Assembly: GCF_001281315.1 (NCBI RefSeq)
Contig: NZ_CP012479.1
Span: 2,356,001-2,420,000, forward strand
Source: Arthrobacter sp. ERGS1:01
GTDB taxonomy: Bacteria; Actinomycetota; Actinomycetes; Actinomycetales; Micrococcaceae
Direction of reading: 5' to 3'
DNA: 64,000 nucleotides
Shown here: positions 24,675 to 32,807 of the stretch, piece by piece
How positions within the stretch are numbered: position 1 is the stretch's first letter
Layout: each line of letters begins with the position of its first letter
Notes under the pieces: model-generated
What the model saw: only the letters and a program-made list of their open reading frames with translations
What the model was told of the DNA's origin: nothing
The model's database searches: none
Position numbers and translations under genes: made by a program

Positions 24675-25844
24675 TCACGGCACTTTGGCGACCACCAGCT
24701 CCATCCGGATGTCCAGGTGGATGTCCTCCAGGTCCTCCACCTGCATGACAGGCACGGCCTGCGTGCTCCGGTTGCCGGCCGGGTGGGGGGTGTCCGGCAG
24801 ACCCAACCGGGCGCGAAGGGAGGTGCCGGCCGGATCCGGGTGGTCCGCGGGATAAATGCCGCGCAGTTGAAGCTGGGGAACCAGGTGGTTCACGATGTCC
24901 TCGAGCTCGTGGGGAAACATCCACGGCATGACGGTGAACCCGTCCACGGCCCCGGTCCTGGCGAAGTCCAACAGTTCATCGGCAACCCCCTGGTACGAGC
25001 CAACGAACGCCACCTGGTCCCAGGCCGATTCCGGCAGCTGTTCCCGGATCCATTCGGCCTTCTCCACGGCCTCCCCGTCCGTCTCGGCCAGGACAAATGT
25101 GGCTGCCTGGAGGATCAGCACGTTTCCGGCGTCACGGCCCGCGTCACGGCAATCGGCGGCCAGCTCGCGTCTCAGGGCCAGCGCGTCGCCCAGCCCGGCC
25201 GGGCCCGTCTCGACGACGTCGGCATGGCGGGCCGCGAACAGCCGCTCAGCCTCGGTGTGGCCCGGCAGGACGACAACGGGGCGGTAAGGCGCCGCGGGCC
25301 GGTTCCCGGTTCCCAGGCCCACGCTGAACTGGTGGCCGCCGTGCTCAAACGATCCCAGCGGCTTGACGGGGCCCGGCCGGGTGTTCCGAGCATTTGCCGC
25401 CGCCGACCACGCGTCCCACAGCCGTTCCGCGGCCGGCAGGAAGTCCGCAGGGTCCTCGCCGTCGGGCAACAGCTGCCAGGCTGCGCGGCCACCGGAGAGC
25501 TGGTCAAGGGTGGCGATCCGTGCGGCCTGGTCCGCCGGATCGTCATGATCCGGCGCCACCGCCGCGGCCAGTCCAATGCCTGTCGTCACGGCCGCGAGAC
25601 CTGCCAGCAGGGTGCCGACGTCGTTGGAGCCTGCCGGATCCGCGGCGATATCGGCGCCCGGATCCCCTGCCAGCCAATACCGCTCGTCGAGGGTCAACAG
25701 TGAAAAGTGCCCGCGTTCGGCCGTCTGGGCGGCGGTGCGGAGTTGCTCAAAACTTGTATGGGCGGCCGGACCCGGAAGGCTGACGCCCAAATGGAGCCTG
25801 CCGGTGGGCGCAAATCCGGAACCGGGTGCGGGCATGCGGGTCAT
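24675..25844 (-). CDS. LLM-class flavin-dependent oxidoreductase (1)
   Basis: A 389-residue TIM-barrel monooxygenase of the luciferase-like class, using reduced FMN from a partner reductase. It begins with RLHLGVSLPG and FEQLRTAAQTAERGHFSLL. The family segment is RIATLDQLSGGRAAWQLL, with VVLPGHTEAERLFAARHADVV later and the C-terminal VDGFTVMPWMFPHELEDIV, close to the NtaA/SnaA/DszA subgroup. It is shorter than the usual 430-480 residues. ATG 25844 follows GCAGGAGG. It is encoded upstream of the flavin-reductase pair in the same orientation. The substrate is unknown; organosulfur compounds are likely from context. Confidence 0.88.
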   Translation of the reverse strand: MTRMPAPGSGFAPTGRLHLGVSLPGPAAHTSFEQLRTAAQTAERGHFSLLTLDERYWLAGDPGADIAADPAGSNDVGTLLAGLAAVTTGIGLAAAVAPDHDDPADQAARIATLDQLSGGRAAWQLLPDGEDPADFLPAAERLWDAWSAAANARNTRPGPVKPLGSFEHGGHQFSVGLGTGNRPAAPYRPVVVLPGHTEAERLFAARHADVVETGPAGLGDALALRRELAADCRDAGRDAGNVLILQAATFVLAETDGEAVEKAEWIREQLPESAWDQVAFVGSYQGVADELLDFARTGAVDGFTVMPWMFPHELEDIVNHLVPQLQLRGIYPADHPDPAGTSLRARLGLPDTPHPAGNRSTQAVPVMQVEDLEDIHLDIRMELVVAKVP

Positions 25845-25962
25845 GGTGCCTCCTGCGGGCATGGGGTGGGGCGGTTTCACCCGGTGTTGCGGCCGGTGGG
25901 CCAAGTACATCGAGCGTTTCACATGCGCCGGGTGCGGCCGTTGCAAACCGTAATGTTCCGCC

Positions 25963-25994
25963 CCCTCGCAGCAGGAAAACCGCGGCTGCGAGGG
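25963..25994. promoter_or_regulatory. 10-bp-arm hairpin in the LLM1 / SBP divergent region
   Basis: Arms CCCTCGCAGC and GCTGCGAGGG enclose a 12-base loop, with a separate palindrome AACGGCCGTT at 26024-26033. Both lie between divergent LLM1 and the binding-protein gene, so they may be operators or leader hairpins. The rest of 25845-26137 shows no gene. Confidence 0.4.
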
Positions 25995-26137
25995 CCATTT
26001 TGTGTCTCCGCGATACTCCCCACGAACGGCCGTTACCCCGTGTATCCGCGGGTTTCCGGCGCTTTGGATCCGGTTTGCCCACTGCCGGATAGTTGCTGGC
26101 ATCACCATCAATGCTCCACCGATTCGCAGAGGAAACC

Positions 26138-27109
26138 ATGACACGTCTCACCGCAAAATCAGCCCTGACCGTCGCCCTGGCGGCAACCACACTGTTGGGC
26201 CTGGCGGCCTGCTCCGATCCCTCCGCCAGCGCCGCCCCCGAACCGTCCACCACGTCCGGGGGCAAGGTGTTCAACCTGTCCCCGAATCAGGACCGGGTGC
26301 CCGTGACCGTTGACCCGGCGGCGGCCGCTTTGGTGCCTGCGGACATCAAGAAGGACGGCAAACTGACGGTGGCGGTCAGCCCCTTCGCCGCCCCGCTGGC
26401 CGTATACGCCACCGACAACAAGACGCCCGTCGGCAATGAGGTGGATATCGCCGTCGCTCTGGCCCAATCGCTGGGACTGCAGCCGGACATCGTGCCGACG
26501 GCGTGGGCGGACTGGCCGCTGGGCGTGGGGTCCGGCAAGTACGAGGCCGTCATCTCCAACGTGACGGTCACCGAGGAGCGCAAGCTCAAGTTCGACTTTG
26601 CCAGCTACCGGGAGGACAAGCTGGGGTTCTATGCCAAGGCGGACAGCCCCATCACCAAGGTTGAGTCCGCCCCGGATGTGGCCGGCAAGAAGATCATCGT
26701 GGGATCCGGCACCAACCAGGAGGCGATCCTGCTCGCCTGGGACAAGGAGAACCGCAAGAACGGCCTGGCGCCGGTCGATTTCCAGTACTACGACGACGAC
26801 TCAGCCTCCACACTGGCCCTGCAGTCCGGCCGTGCCGACCTGACGTTCGGGCCCAACGCAACGGCAGCGTACAAGGCGGCCACGGATGAAAAGACGAAGC
26901 TCGTGGGCCTCGTGGACGGCGGCTGGCCGTTGAAGGCAAACATCGCCGTCACCACGAAGAAGGGCAACGGGCTGGCCGCCGCCGCGCAGGCCGGCCTGAA
27001 CCACCTGATCGAGGATGGCAGCTACGCGAAGATCCTGGCCCGCTGGGGCCTGTCCGAGGAAGCGGTCAAGGAATCCGAGCTGAACCCGCCGGGGCTGCCC
27101 AAGAGCTAA
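26138..27109 (+). CDS. amino-acid-type substrate-binding lipoprotein (family 3), copy 1
   Basis: A 323-residue extracellular binding protein for a polar-amino-acid ABC importer. The lipobox is LAAC with Cys25. The mature part has KDGKLTVAVSPF, DNKTPVGNEVDIAVALAQ and the C-terminal YAKILARWGLSEEAV typical of family 3. ATG 26138 follows AGAGGAAACC. It has no permease or ATPase beside it. Its closest relative in the window is the binding protein at 32804-33817, with which it shares the post-lipobox SPNQDR segment and VGSGTNQE-ILLAW. It probably feeds the same importer with another or overlapping ligand, perhaps cystine-like or S-modified amino acids. Confidence 0.9.
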   Translation: MTRLTAKSALTVALAATTLLGLAACSDPSASAAPEPSTTSGGKVFNLSPNQDRVPVTVDPAAAALVPADIKKDGKLTVAVSPFAAPLAVYATDNKTPVGNEVDIAVALAQSLGLQPDIVPTAWADWPLGVGSGKYEAVISNVTVTEERKLKFDFASYREDKLGFYAKADSPITKVESAPDVAGKKIIVGSGTNQEAILLAWDKENRKNGLAPVDFQYYDDDSASTLALQSGRADLTFGPNATAAYKAATDEKTKLVGLVDGGWPLKANIAVTTKKGNGLAAAAQAGLNHLIEDGSYAKILARWGLSEEAVKESELNPPGLPKS

Positions 27110-27142
27110 CTGCGCTTTGGGAACCGTGCTGCGGGAACCGAT

Positions 27143-27171
27143 GGCCGGGTGGGAAAAGTCCCTACCCGGCC
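27143..27171 (+). terminator. hairpin terminator after the first binding-protein gene
   Basis: About 35 bp after the stop, GGCCGGGTGGGA pairs with TCCCTACCCGGCC (one bulged base) around an AAAG loop. A weakly T-rich stretch follows. Confidence 0.6.
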
Positions 27172-27288
27172 GTCTGCATTTCCCCCATTCGCTGGATTCC
27201 CCTGGCGCGCGTCGAGTAGTTTTGCAGCAAGAGTCTGCCGGCAAGAAGGCCGCGGCCGCATCACCGAGACCCCTTTTGAGGAGCCTTG

Positions 27289-28068
27289 ATGGCATCCGAG
27301 ACAACCACACAGCGCCAACAAAGGTTTGGGCGCCTGATGGAACGCGCCGATGGCCGGGAATTCCCGTACTACAACGGCAGCCCCGTTGATATGGCCGGCT
27401 GGAAATGGGGAGTACTGGTCCTGGCCTGCGTTGCCGGCATCGCGGCCCTGATGTTCTACCCGGCCGCCAATGACCTCCAGGCGCTCGTTCCCCGCTTCCT
27501 GTTCGCGGCCATTCCGCTCGCGGCGCTGGTGGCTTTCACGGGACACCATTGGAAAGCATTGTTCAAGAAACTGGCCCCCGCCGACTACCTGAACATGGTC
27601 TTCTTCTGGCTCCTGAACCTTGCGGTCTCAGGAATCGTCGGCCTCGTTGTCATGGCCATTTTCGGCGCCAATGCCAACCCGGCAACCAACGGACTCCTCG
27701 ACGGCGGCCCGGCCCAGATCATCTCTTTTTATGTGGGCACCGGCGTCCAGCTCCTCGGCGAGGAGCTCTTCACGATCCTGCCGTTCCTCGCCGTCATGTA
27801 CCTGCTCTTCACCAAGGCGAAGCTTTCCAGGAACACCTCGGTCATCCTTGCCTGGCTGATCACGGCGGCTTGGTTCGGCGCGGCCCATCTGCCCACCTAT
27901 GGCTGGAACTTTGCGCAAGCATTCCTTGTGATCGGAGCAGCCCGGCTGGTCCTGACCCTCGCCTACATCAGGACCAAGAACATCCTCGTGTCACTCGGTG
28001 CGCACGTCCTGAACGACTGGACCATCTTCACGATCGCCCTCGTGGGTTCCGCCGCGGCCGCCCACTGA
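27289..28068 (+). CDS. CPBP-family intramembrane metalloprotease
   Basis: A 259-residue membrane protein of the CPBP (Abi/Rce1-like) protease family with about seven spans. The family motifs are seen in order: LLGEELFTILPFL (EE pair), WFGAAHLPTYGW (His) and LGAHVLNDWTIF (His and Asn-Asp). ATG 27289 follows a GAGGAG site. Members process membrane or signal peptides, or confer bacteriocin self-immunity; the target here is unknown. It sits inside the sulfur/LLM module but has no obvious link to it. Confidence 0.88.
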   Translation: MASETTTQRQQRFGRLMERADGREFPYYNGSPVDMAGWKWGVLVLACVAGIAALMFYPAANDLQALVPRFLFAAIPLAALVAFTGHHWKALFKKLAPADYLNMVFFWLLNLAVSGIVGLVVMAIFGANANPATNGLLDGGPAQIISFYVGTGVQLLGEELFTILPFLAVMYLLFTKAKLSRNTSVILAWLITAAWFGAAHLPTYGWNFAQAFLVIGAARLVLTLAYIRTKNILVSLGAHVLNDWTIFTIALVGSAAAAH

Positions 28069-28088
28069 CAGCACCCGCCGCCAACTCA

Positions 28089-28181
28089 GACGCCGTATCA
28101 CTTTTGGTGCATTTCCCGTCAACGCCTGTGCAATCGCTGCACAAGCGTTGGCGGAAAAGCTGCCAAAAGTGATACGGCGTC
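28089..28181. repeat. 93-bp nested palindrome with 19-bp perfect arms
   Basis: Outer arms 28089-28107 (GACGCCGTATCACTTTTGG) and 28163-28181 are perfect complements. Inside, TTTCCCGTCAACGC pairs with GCGTTGGCGGAAA and TGTGCA with TGCACA, so the whole element folds into one long hairpin. It lies between convergent genes and could terminate both. Its length and symmetry exceed a normal terminator. Confidence 0.85.
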
Positions 28182-28220
28182 GGGGGTGGTGGGGCGGAGC
28201 CCATCCCTCCTGCGATGTCC

Positions 28221-29666
28221 CTACAGTTGTTGCTGCCCCACGGCCAGTTCCAGTTTGAGGCCGCCGGCGGCATCGTCGTCAGCCTCCCGAGACCGCACCG
28301 GCACCGGCAGGCCCAAGTGTTCGCGCAGCGTGTGCCCGGCGTACTCCGTCGGGTACACGCCGCGTTCCTGCAGCTCGGGCACCAGGTGGTTCACGATCTC
28401 ATCCAGGCCGCTGGGAACCAGCCACGGCGAGATGTTGAAGCCGTCCACCGCACCCGTCTGGGCGTAGCGGGCCAGGGTATCGGCAACATCCGTGTAGGAG
28501 CCGGTGAACGTGGCGTCGACCCTGCTCGTCTTGCCGGAGACGAATTGCCGGATCGATTGCCCCTTGTCTTTCGCCTCCGCCCGCCACTGGTCGGCGAGCT
28601 GGCGGGCCTTCGCCCCGTGAAAACCGCTGCCCCTGGTCTCCGAGGTCTCAACCACCACGGGGTCAATCTCCGGCAGCGGCCCGTCGGGGTCGTAGCCGGA
28701 CAGCTCCCTGCCCCAGAACTGCTCAAGGTAGGCGAGGGCCTGCTCCGGGCCGATCTGCAGGCTGCGGACCCACTCCTTCTTCTCCAGGGCCTCCGACGGC
28801 GTGGCCGCGAGGATGAACTCGCTCGCCGGCATGATCTTCACATCGTTGGCACCGCGTCCGGCCCGCACGGTCCTGGCCACGATGTCGCGGCGGAAGGCCA
28901 CGGCGCCGTCGTAGGCCGGATGGGCGGAGAAGATGACGTCGGCCTGGCGGGCCGCAAAGTCGCGCCCCTCCGGCGAGTCCCCGGCCTGGAATAGCACGGG
29001 GCGGTACTGGGCGCTGCGCGGCAGCCGCGGCGTGTAATCCACGCTATAGTGCCGGCCGTCGTGGCGAACGCGCCGGACCGAGCCGGGTGCCTGCCAGGCC
29101 GGGGCCGTCTCGGAACCGGAAATGGCATGGCCGTCCCAGGCGTCCCAGATCCGTTTCGCGGTCTCCACGAACGCCTCCGCGTGGGTGTACCGATCGGCGT
29201 GGTCGAGGTAGCCGCCGCGGCGGAAGTTGGCCCCCGTCCAGGCATTGTCCGTGGTGACCACGTTCCACGCCGCCCGCCCACCGGAAATCAGGTCAAGGCT
29301 CGAGAGCCGGTGGGCCAGGTGGGCGGGGTCGTTGTAGGTGGTGTTCTGCGTGGCCACGAGCCCGATCTTATTGGTCACGCCCGCGAGCGCGGCCAGCATG
29401 GTCTGGGCGTCGGGGCGGCCGGCCACGTCCAGCGCGTGGGGCCGGCCCAGGTGTTCACGCAGCCGCAGCCCCTCGCCGAGGAAGAAGGCCGCGAACAGTC
29501 CCCGCTCTGCCGTCTGGGCGAGCCGGCGGAAGGAATCGAACTCGGTTTGCGAGCCGGACTCCGGGGCTTTCCAGATGGTGCCGGAGTTGACGCCCTGGAA
29601 GAAGATGCCGAATTGCAGTTGGCCACTGGGCTTGAAGCCGTGGCCGATCTCTTGGTTTTCGCTCAT
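28221..29666 (-). CDS. LLM-class flavin-dependent monooxygenase (2), NtaA/SnaA/DszA group
   Basis: A 481-residue monooxygenase of full family length. It begins LQFGIFFQGVNSGTIW and FRRLAQTAERGLFAAFF. Core motifs include RLSSLDLISGGRAAWNVVT, the insertion VRHDGRHYSVDYTPRLP, and VLFQAGDSPEGRDFAARQADVIF. The C-terminus has VDGFNISPWLVPSGLDEIV. It needs reduced FMN, presumably from the reductases at 23.5-24.5 kb. ATG 29666 follows AGGAGGAG. It is the last gene of a seven-gene operon starting with the ABC permease at 35766. Relatives cleave C-S or C-N bonds (dibenzothiophene sulfone, nitrilotriacetate, S-succinocysteine derivatives); the exact substrate is unknown. Confidence 0.92.
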   Translation of the reverse strand: MSENQEIGHGFKPSGQLQFGIFFQGVNSGTIWKAPESGSQTEFDSFRRLAQTAERGLFAAFFLGEGLRLREHLGRPHALDVAGRPDAQTMLAALAGVTNKIGLVATQNTTYNDPAHLAHRLSSLDLISGGRAAWNVVTTDNAWTGANFRRGGYLDHADRYTHAEAFVETAKRIWDAWDGHAISGSETAPAWQAPGSVRRVRHDGRHYSVDYTPRLPRSAQYRPVLFQAGDSPEGRDFAARQADVIFSAHPAYDGAVAFRRDIVARTVRAGRGANDVKIMPASEFILAATPSEALEKKEWVRSLQIGPEQALAYLEQFWGRELSGYDPDGPLPEIDPVVVETSETRGSGFHGAKARQLADQWRAEAKDKGQSIRQFVSGKTSRVDATFTGSYTDVADTLARYAQTGAVDGFNISPWLVPSGLDEIVNHLVPELQERGVYPTEYAGHTLREHLGLPVPVRSREADDDAAGGLKLELAVGQQQL

Positions 29667-29678
29667 GTCGCTCTCCTC

Positions 29679-30827
29679 CTAGTTTCCGACGCTTGCGTAG
29701 CGGTTGGCCGGGCGGCCCAGTCCCAGCAGCTCCCGGAACGTGGCATCCGGAACCACGGGGGCCAGCGCGCCGCGCCTGCGCAGTTCGGGCAGGACAAGCC
29801 GGGACAGCTCATCCAGGTCCACGTCCAGCACTGCCGGGTGCAGGCGGACGCCGTCGGCCTTGGCCAACACGTCGGCAAGCAGCTCCACCAGGCCGGCGGC
29901 GTCACCGGTGTAGCGGGCCCGGGTACTGTGCCACGGGGTGTGGGCGTCCAGTTGGGCCACGCGTTCGGCGGCGCTTTGGCCGCGGGCGTCCAGCACCACG
30001 TCGATCTCGGCGATGACCGCCACGGCACCCTCGGAACGTTCGCGGAGGTTGTCCACCGCGGCGGCCAGTTGTCCCAGTGACGGTGCGGAAATCAGGACGG
30101 CGTCGATCCCGGCCGCAGAATTGTCCGCGGCGAGCCCGGTCGCCACCAAGCCTGCGGGCGCGAGCACCGGCAGCTGCCCCTGCAGCGGGCGCGGAATGAT
30201 GGCCGGACCCTTGACCGAATATCCAGCGCCGGGAAAGTCCTCGCCGGTTTCAAAGTCGGCGTAGTGGAGCTTGTCCACGTCAAGGTATCGGCCGGTCTCG
30301 ACGTCGCGGATCACGGCGTCGTCCTCCCAGCTGTCCCACAGGCGTCGGCTGACCTCAACGGACGCCGCGGCCTCCAGTGCCAGCGCCGCACCGTCCACAA
30401 TGTCCCGTCCGACGGCGGCCCCCTCCCGTTCGGTGCCGCCGGCGGCGACCAGCCAGCCGGCGCGCCCCCCGGAGACGTAGTCGAGGCTGGCCAGCTGGGT
30501 GGCTACATGGAACGGTTCGGTGTAGACGGTGTCGACCTCCGGGACCAGCACGATGCTGCGGGTCAGCGGTCCGGCGAACGCGGCCCGCTGCACCGCATCG
30601 AGGCGCCCCCCAATATCAGCGCCACCACCCGGAGACAGGGGCCCGTCGGAGAACGTCGCCACGTGGAAGCCCGCGGATTCCGCCGCCAGCACGGTGGAGC
30701 GGACGCGCTCCCCCGTCAGGAGGTCCGCCGGCGCGTGCCGGGCGGCCCGCCAGGCGGCCGGATGGGCGCCGTCGCCGTCGAGCTCCAGGGCCAGGAAGCC
30801 CGCCCGGGCCTGATCGCCGGCGCTCAC
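29679..30827 (-). CDS. LLM-class flavin-dependent oxidoreductase (3), divergent
   Basis: A 382-residue luciferase-like protein, divergent at its N-terminus (RAGFLALELDGDGAHPAAWR) but with clear family text, VATQLASLDYVSGGRAGWLVAAG. RRLWDSWEDDAVIRD and the pre-strand GPAIIPRPLQGQLPVLAP follow. The C-terminus resembles an LLM binding-site region more weakly. A GTG at 30827 overlaps the stop of the DUF1684 gene by 4 bp, and the next LLM gene follows after 12 bp. Loss of several N-terminal motif residues suggests altered substrate or flavin handling. Confidence 0.8.
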   Translation of the reverse strand: MSAGDQARAGFLALELDGDGAHPAAWRAARHAPADLLTGERVRSTVLAAESAGFHVATFSDGPLSPGGGADIGGRLDAVQRAAFAGPLTRSIVLVPEVDTVYTEPFHVATQLASLDYVSGGRAGWLVAAGGTEREGAAVGRDIVDGAALALEAAASVEVSRRLWDSWEDDAVIRDVETGRYLDVDKLHYADFETGEDFPGAGYSVKGPAIIPRPLQGQLPVLAPAGLVATGLAADNSAAGIDAVLISAPSLGQLAAAVDNLRERSEGAVAVIAEIDVVLDARGQSAAERVAQLDAHTPWHSTRARYTGDAAGLVELLADVLAKADGVRLHPAVLDVDLDELSRLVLPELRRRGALAPVVPDATFRELLGLGRPANRYASVGN

Positions 30828-31663
30828 AGGGAGCCCTCGCGCTCAAGCGGGGTCTTTTCGCCGGCCTCGACGGCCACCGTGAGGTGGTTCTCCGCCGGTG
30901 GCAGCGGGCAGGTGGCCAGGTCCGTGTAGGCGCATGGCAGGTTCACGGCCCGGTTGAAGTCCAGCACAACGGGTCCGCCGGTCTCCGGGGCGGAGAACGT
31001 CAGCGAGCGGTTGGCCGCGTAGGTGGTCACCCCGGAGGTGGCGTCGGTGAACAGCACGGTGAACGTGCCGGGGGCGTGCCCGTTGAACACGGTGAGTGAT
31101 TGTTCCTGTCCGCCGAGCCGGAATCGGAGCTGGCCGGGGGCCTGATAGACGTGGTGGATGCCTTCGACGGCGGCACCCACCGTGGTCTCGCGCGGCTGCC
31201 GGAACGGCTCATAGCGGGCCGGCACCGCAAACCCTTCATCCGGGGCGTAGGCGGGCGTGCCTTGGTAGTTGCGCAGCAGCGCGTTCGCAGGGTCCCGCGG
31301 GCGCAGGATGTACTCGCCGCCTCGCTTGGCCAGTTCCAGCACGGTCTCGCCGTAGCCAAGGTTGAAGCCGTCGCGCTCCGCGATGGGTCCGAAGGCGAGT
31401 TCGCCGGTGCCGGTGTTCAGTTCCACGCCGTCGCGGCGCAGGCTGTCCCCCTCGCCCAAGGCGACGCGCACGACGTCGTCCTCCACCCGCCAGGTGCCCG
31501 GCGCGCCGGCGAGCGCCGTGGCCTCGGTCCCCAGCCAATGCAGCTCGGTGACGGCCAGGAAGCCGTGGGGGTCGCTGCGCAGGTGCTCATGGTTGGCGTG
31601 CCAGTGCTGCCAGTCGGTGGCGAAGGTGTCCGCCCGGGTTTCAGTGGATGTGTGCAAGGACAT
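30824..31663 (-). CDS. DUF1684 protein of unknown function
   Basis: A 279-residue soluble protein. DUF1684 hallmarks are WHANHEHLRSDPHGFLAVTELHWL near the N-terminus, NALLRNYQGTPAYAPDEGF, and the highly conserved LDFNRAVNLPCAYTDLATC, ending PLPPAENHLTVAVEAGEK. The Cys residues in NLPCAY and LATC and the Pro-rich turn are invariant in relatives as far as remembered. ATG 31663 follows AGGAG. It overlaps the LLM gene upstream by 23 bp and the LLM gene downstream by 4 bp, so it is an integral part of the operon. Its function is not known; context suggests a role in handling a monooxygenase substrate or product. Confidence 0.88.
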   Translation of the reverse strand: MSLHTSTETRADTFATDWQHWHANHEHLRSDPHGFLAVTELHWLGTEATALAGAPGTWRVEDDVVRVALGEGDSLRRDGVELNTGTGELAFGPIAERDGFNLGYGETVLELAKRGGEYILRPRDPANALLRNYQGTPAYAPDEGFAVPARYEPFRQPRETTVGAAVEGIHHVYQAPGQLRFRLGGQEQSLTVFNGHAPGTFTVLFTDATSGVTTYAANRSLTFSAPETGGPVVLDFNRAVNLPCAYTDLATCPLPPAENHLTVAVEAGEKTPLEREGSL

Positions 31664-32807
31664 GGTTGCTCCTATGGTTGGCGTGGTCGGTGGCGATGAT
31701 GGTGGCGGCGTCCGCTTCCCGGGCGCCGGCAAAGGCGGGGCGTCCGGCGTAGGGGTCCCCGGGCTCCCACAGGGTGGTGGGGGCGGCGACCCGGACGGCC
31801 GGGATGACGTCGGTGGCGAAACGTTCCAACAGCTCCAGCTGCTGCTCGAACGGCAGCGTGGTGGGCAGCGAGATGGACTGGAGGTCGTGGCCGTACAGGG
31901 CGTGATAGCCCAGGATCTTGTCGATGACTTGCTCGGGGCTGCCCACCAGGGCGGGTCCTTCGGCCACGGCGTGGTCGATGTCCCGGTATGGCGAATTGTT
32001 GCCGGGCACGTTCCGGCCAGACGTCAGCGCCTCGTAGACGGGGCCGAACTGGCGTTTGGCCTCCTGGGTGGTGTCCGCCAGGAACACGCCGCCGGCCCCG
32101 CTGCCCGAACCCAGATACTGGTGCCGGGGATCGTGGCCGTGCCGCGCATATTCCTCGCAATAATGGTCGATCAGCACCTTGTAGTTCTCCCGCGGCTGGA
32201 TGGCGTTCGCCGTGAACAGGGGGTCTCCCCACAGGGCTGCGAGTGCGGCGGACGCCAGGGACGTGGCCGAGCCGTGCCAGACGCGCGGCGCCCCGGCGAA
32301 GGGGCGCGGCGTCGTCGTCGTTGGCTCCGTCAACGGGGACCGGAAGCGCCCGGACCACGTGACGTCCCCTTCCCGCCACAGGCGGCGCAGGAGCCCGTAC
32401 TTTTCCGCGAGCAGCTCCCACTGGTCATCCAGGGACAGCCCGAAGAGCGGGTACTGGAGCACCTCGTTGCCCTTGCCGATGACCAATTCCAGCCGTCCCC
32501 GGCTGAGCTGGTCGATCGTGGCATAGTCCTCCGCCACCCGGACGGGGTCCAGCACCGAGAGCACGGTGACACCGCTTTGCAGCCGGATGGTGGAAGTCAC
32601 CGCGGCGATGGCGGCCAGCACCGTGGTGGGCGAGGAGGAGATGAACTCCCCCGCGTGGCGCTCCCCCACCGAGAAACTGTCGTAACCCAGTTCCTCGGCC
32701 AGGCGGGCGGTCCGCACCACCTGGTTGAGCCGGTCGGCGGTGGAGACGATCTCCCCCGTCACCGGGTTTTTCAGGTGCGGGATGATGTCAAGGACCTGGA
32801 ATTTCAC
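31641..32807 (-). CDS. LLM-class flavin-dependent oxidoreductase (4)
   Basis: A 388-residue luciferase-like monooxygenase of the bacterial-luciferase alpha subgroup rather than the NtaA group. It has LNQVVRTARLAEELGYDSFS followed by VGERH, then VAEDYATIDQLSRGRLELVIGKG and YDSFSVGERHAGEF. Substrate-side variability lies in residues 150-260. It overlaps the binding-protein gene upstream by 4 bp and the DUF1684 gene downstream by 23 bp. It requires reduced FMN (F420 is unlikely but cannot be excluded). Substrate unknown. Confidence 0.88.
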   Translation of the reverse strand: MKFQVLDIIPHLKNPVTGEIVSTADRLNQVVRTARLAEELGYDSFSVGERHAGEFISSSPTTVLAAIAAVTSTIRLQSGVTVLSVLDPVRVAEDYATIDQLSRGRLELVIGKGNEVLQYPLFGLSLDDQWELLAEKYGLLRRLWREGDVTWSGRFRSPLTEPTTTTPRPFAGAPRVWHGSATSLASAALAALWGDPLFTANAIQPRENYKVLIDHYCEEYARHGHDPRHQYLGSGSGAGGVFLADTTQEAKRQFGPVYEALTSGRNVPGNNSPYRDIDHAVAEGPALVGSPEQVIDKILGYHALYGHDLQSISLPTTLPFEQQLELLERFATDVIPAVRVAAPTTLWEPGDPYAGRPAFAGAREADAATIIATDHANHRSNHVLAHIH

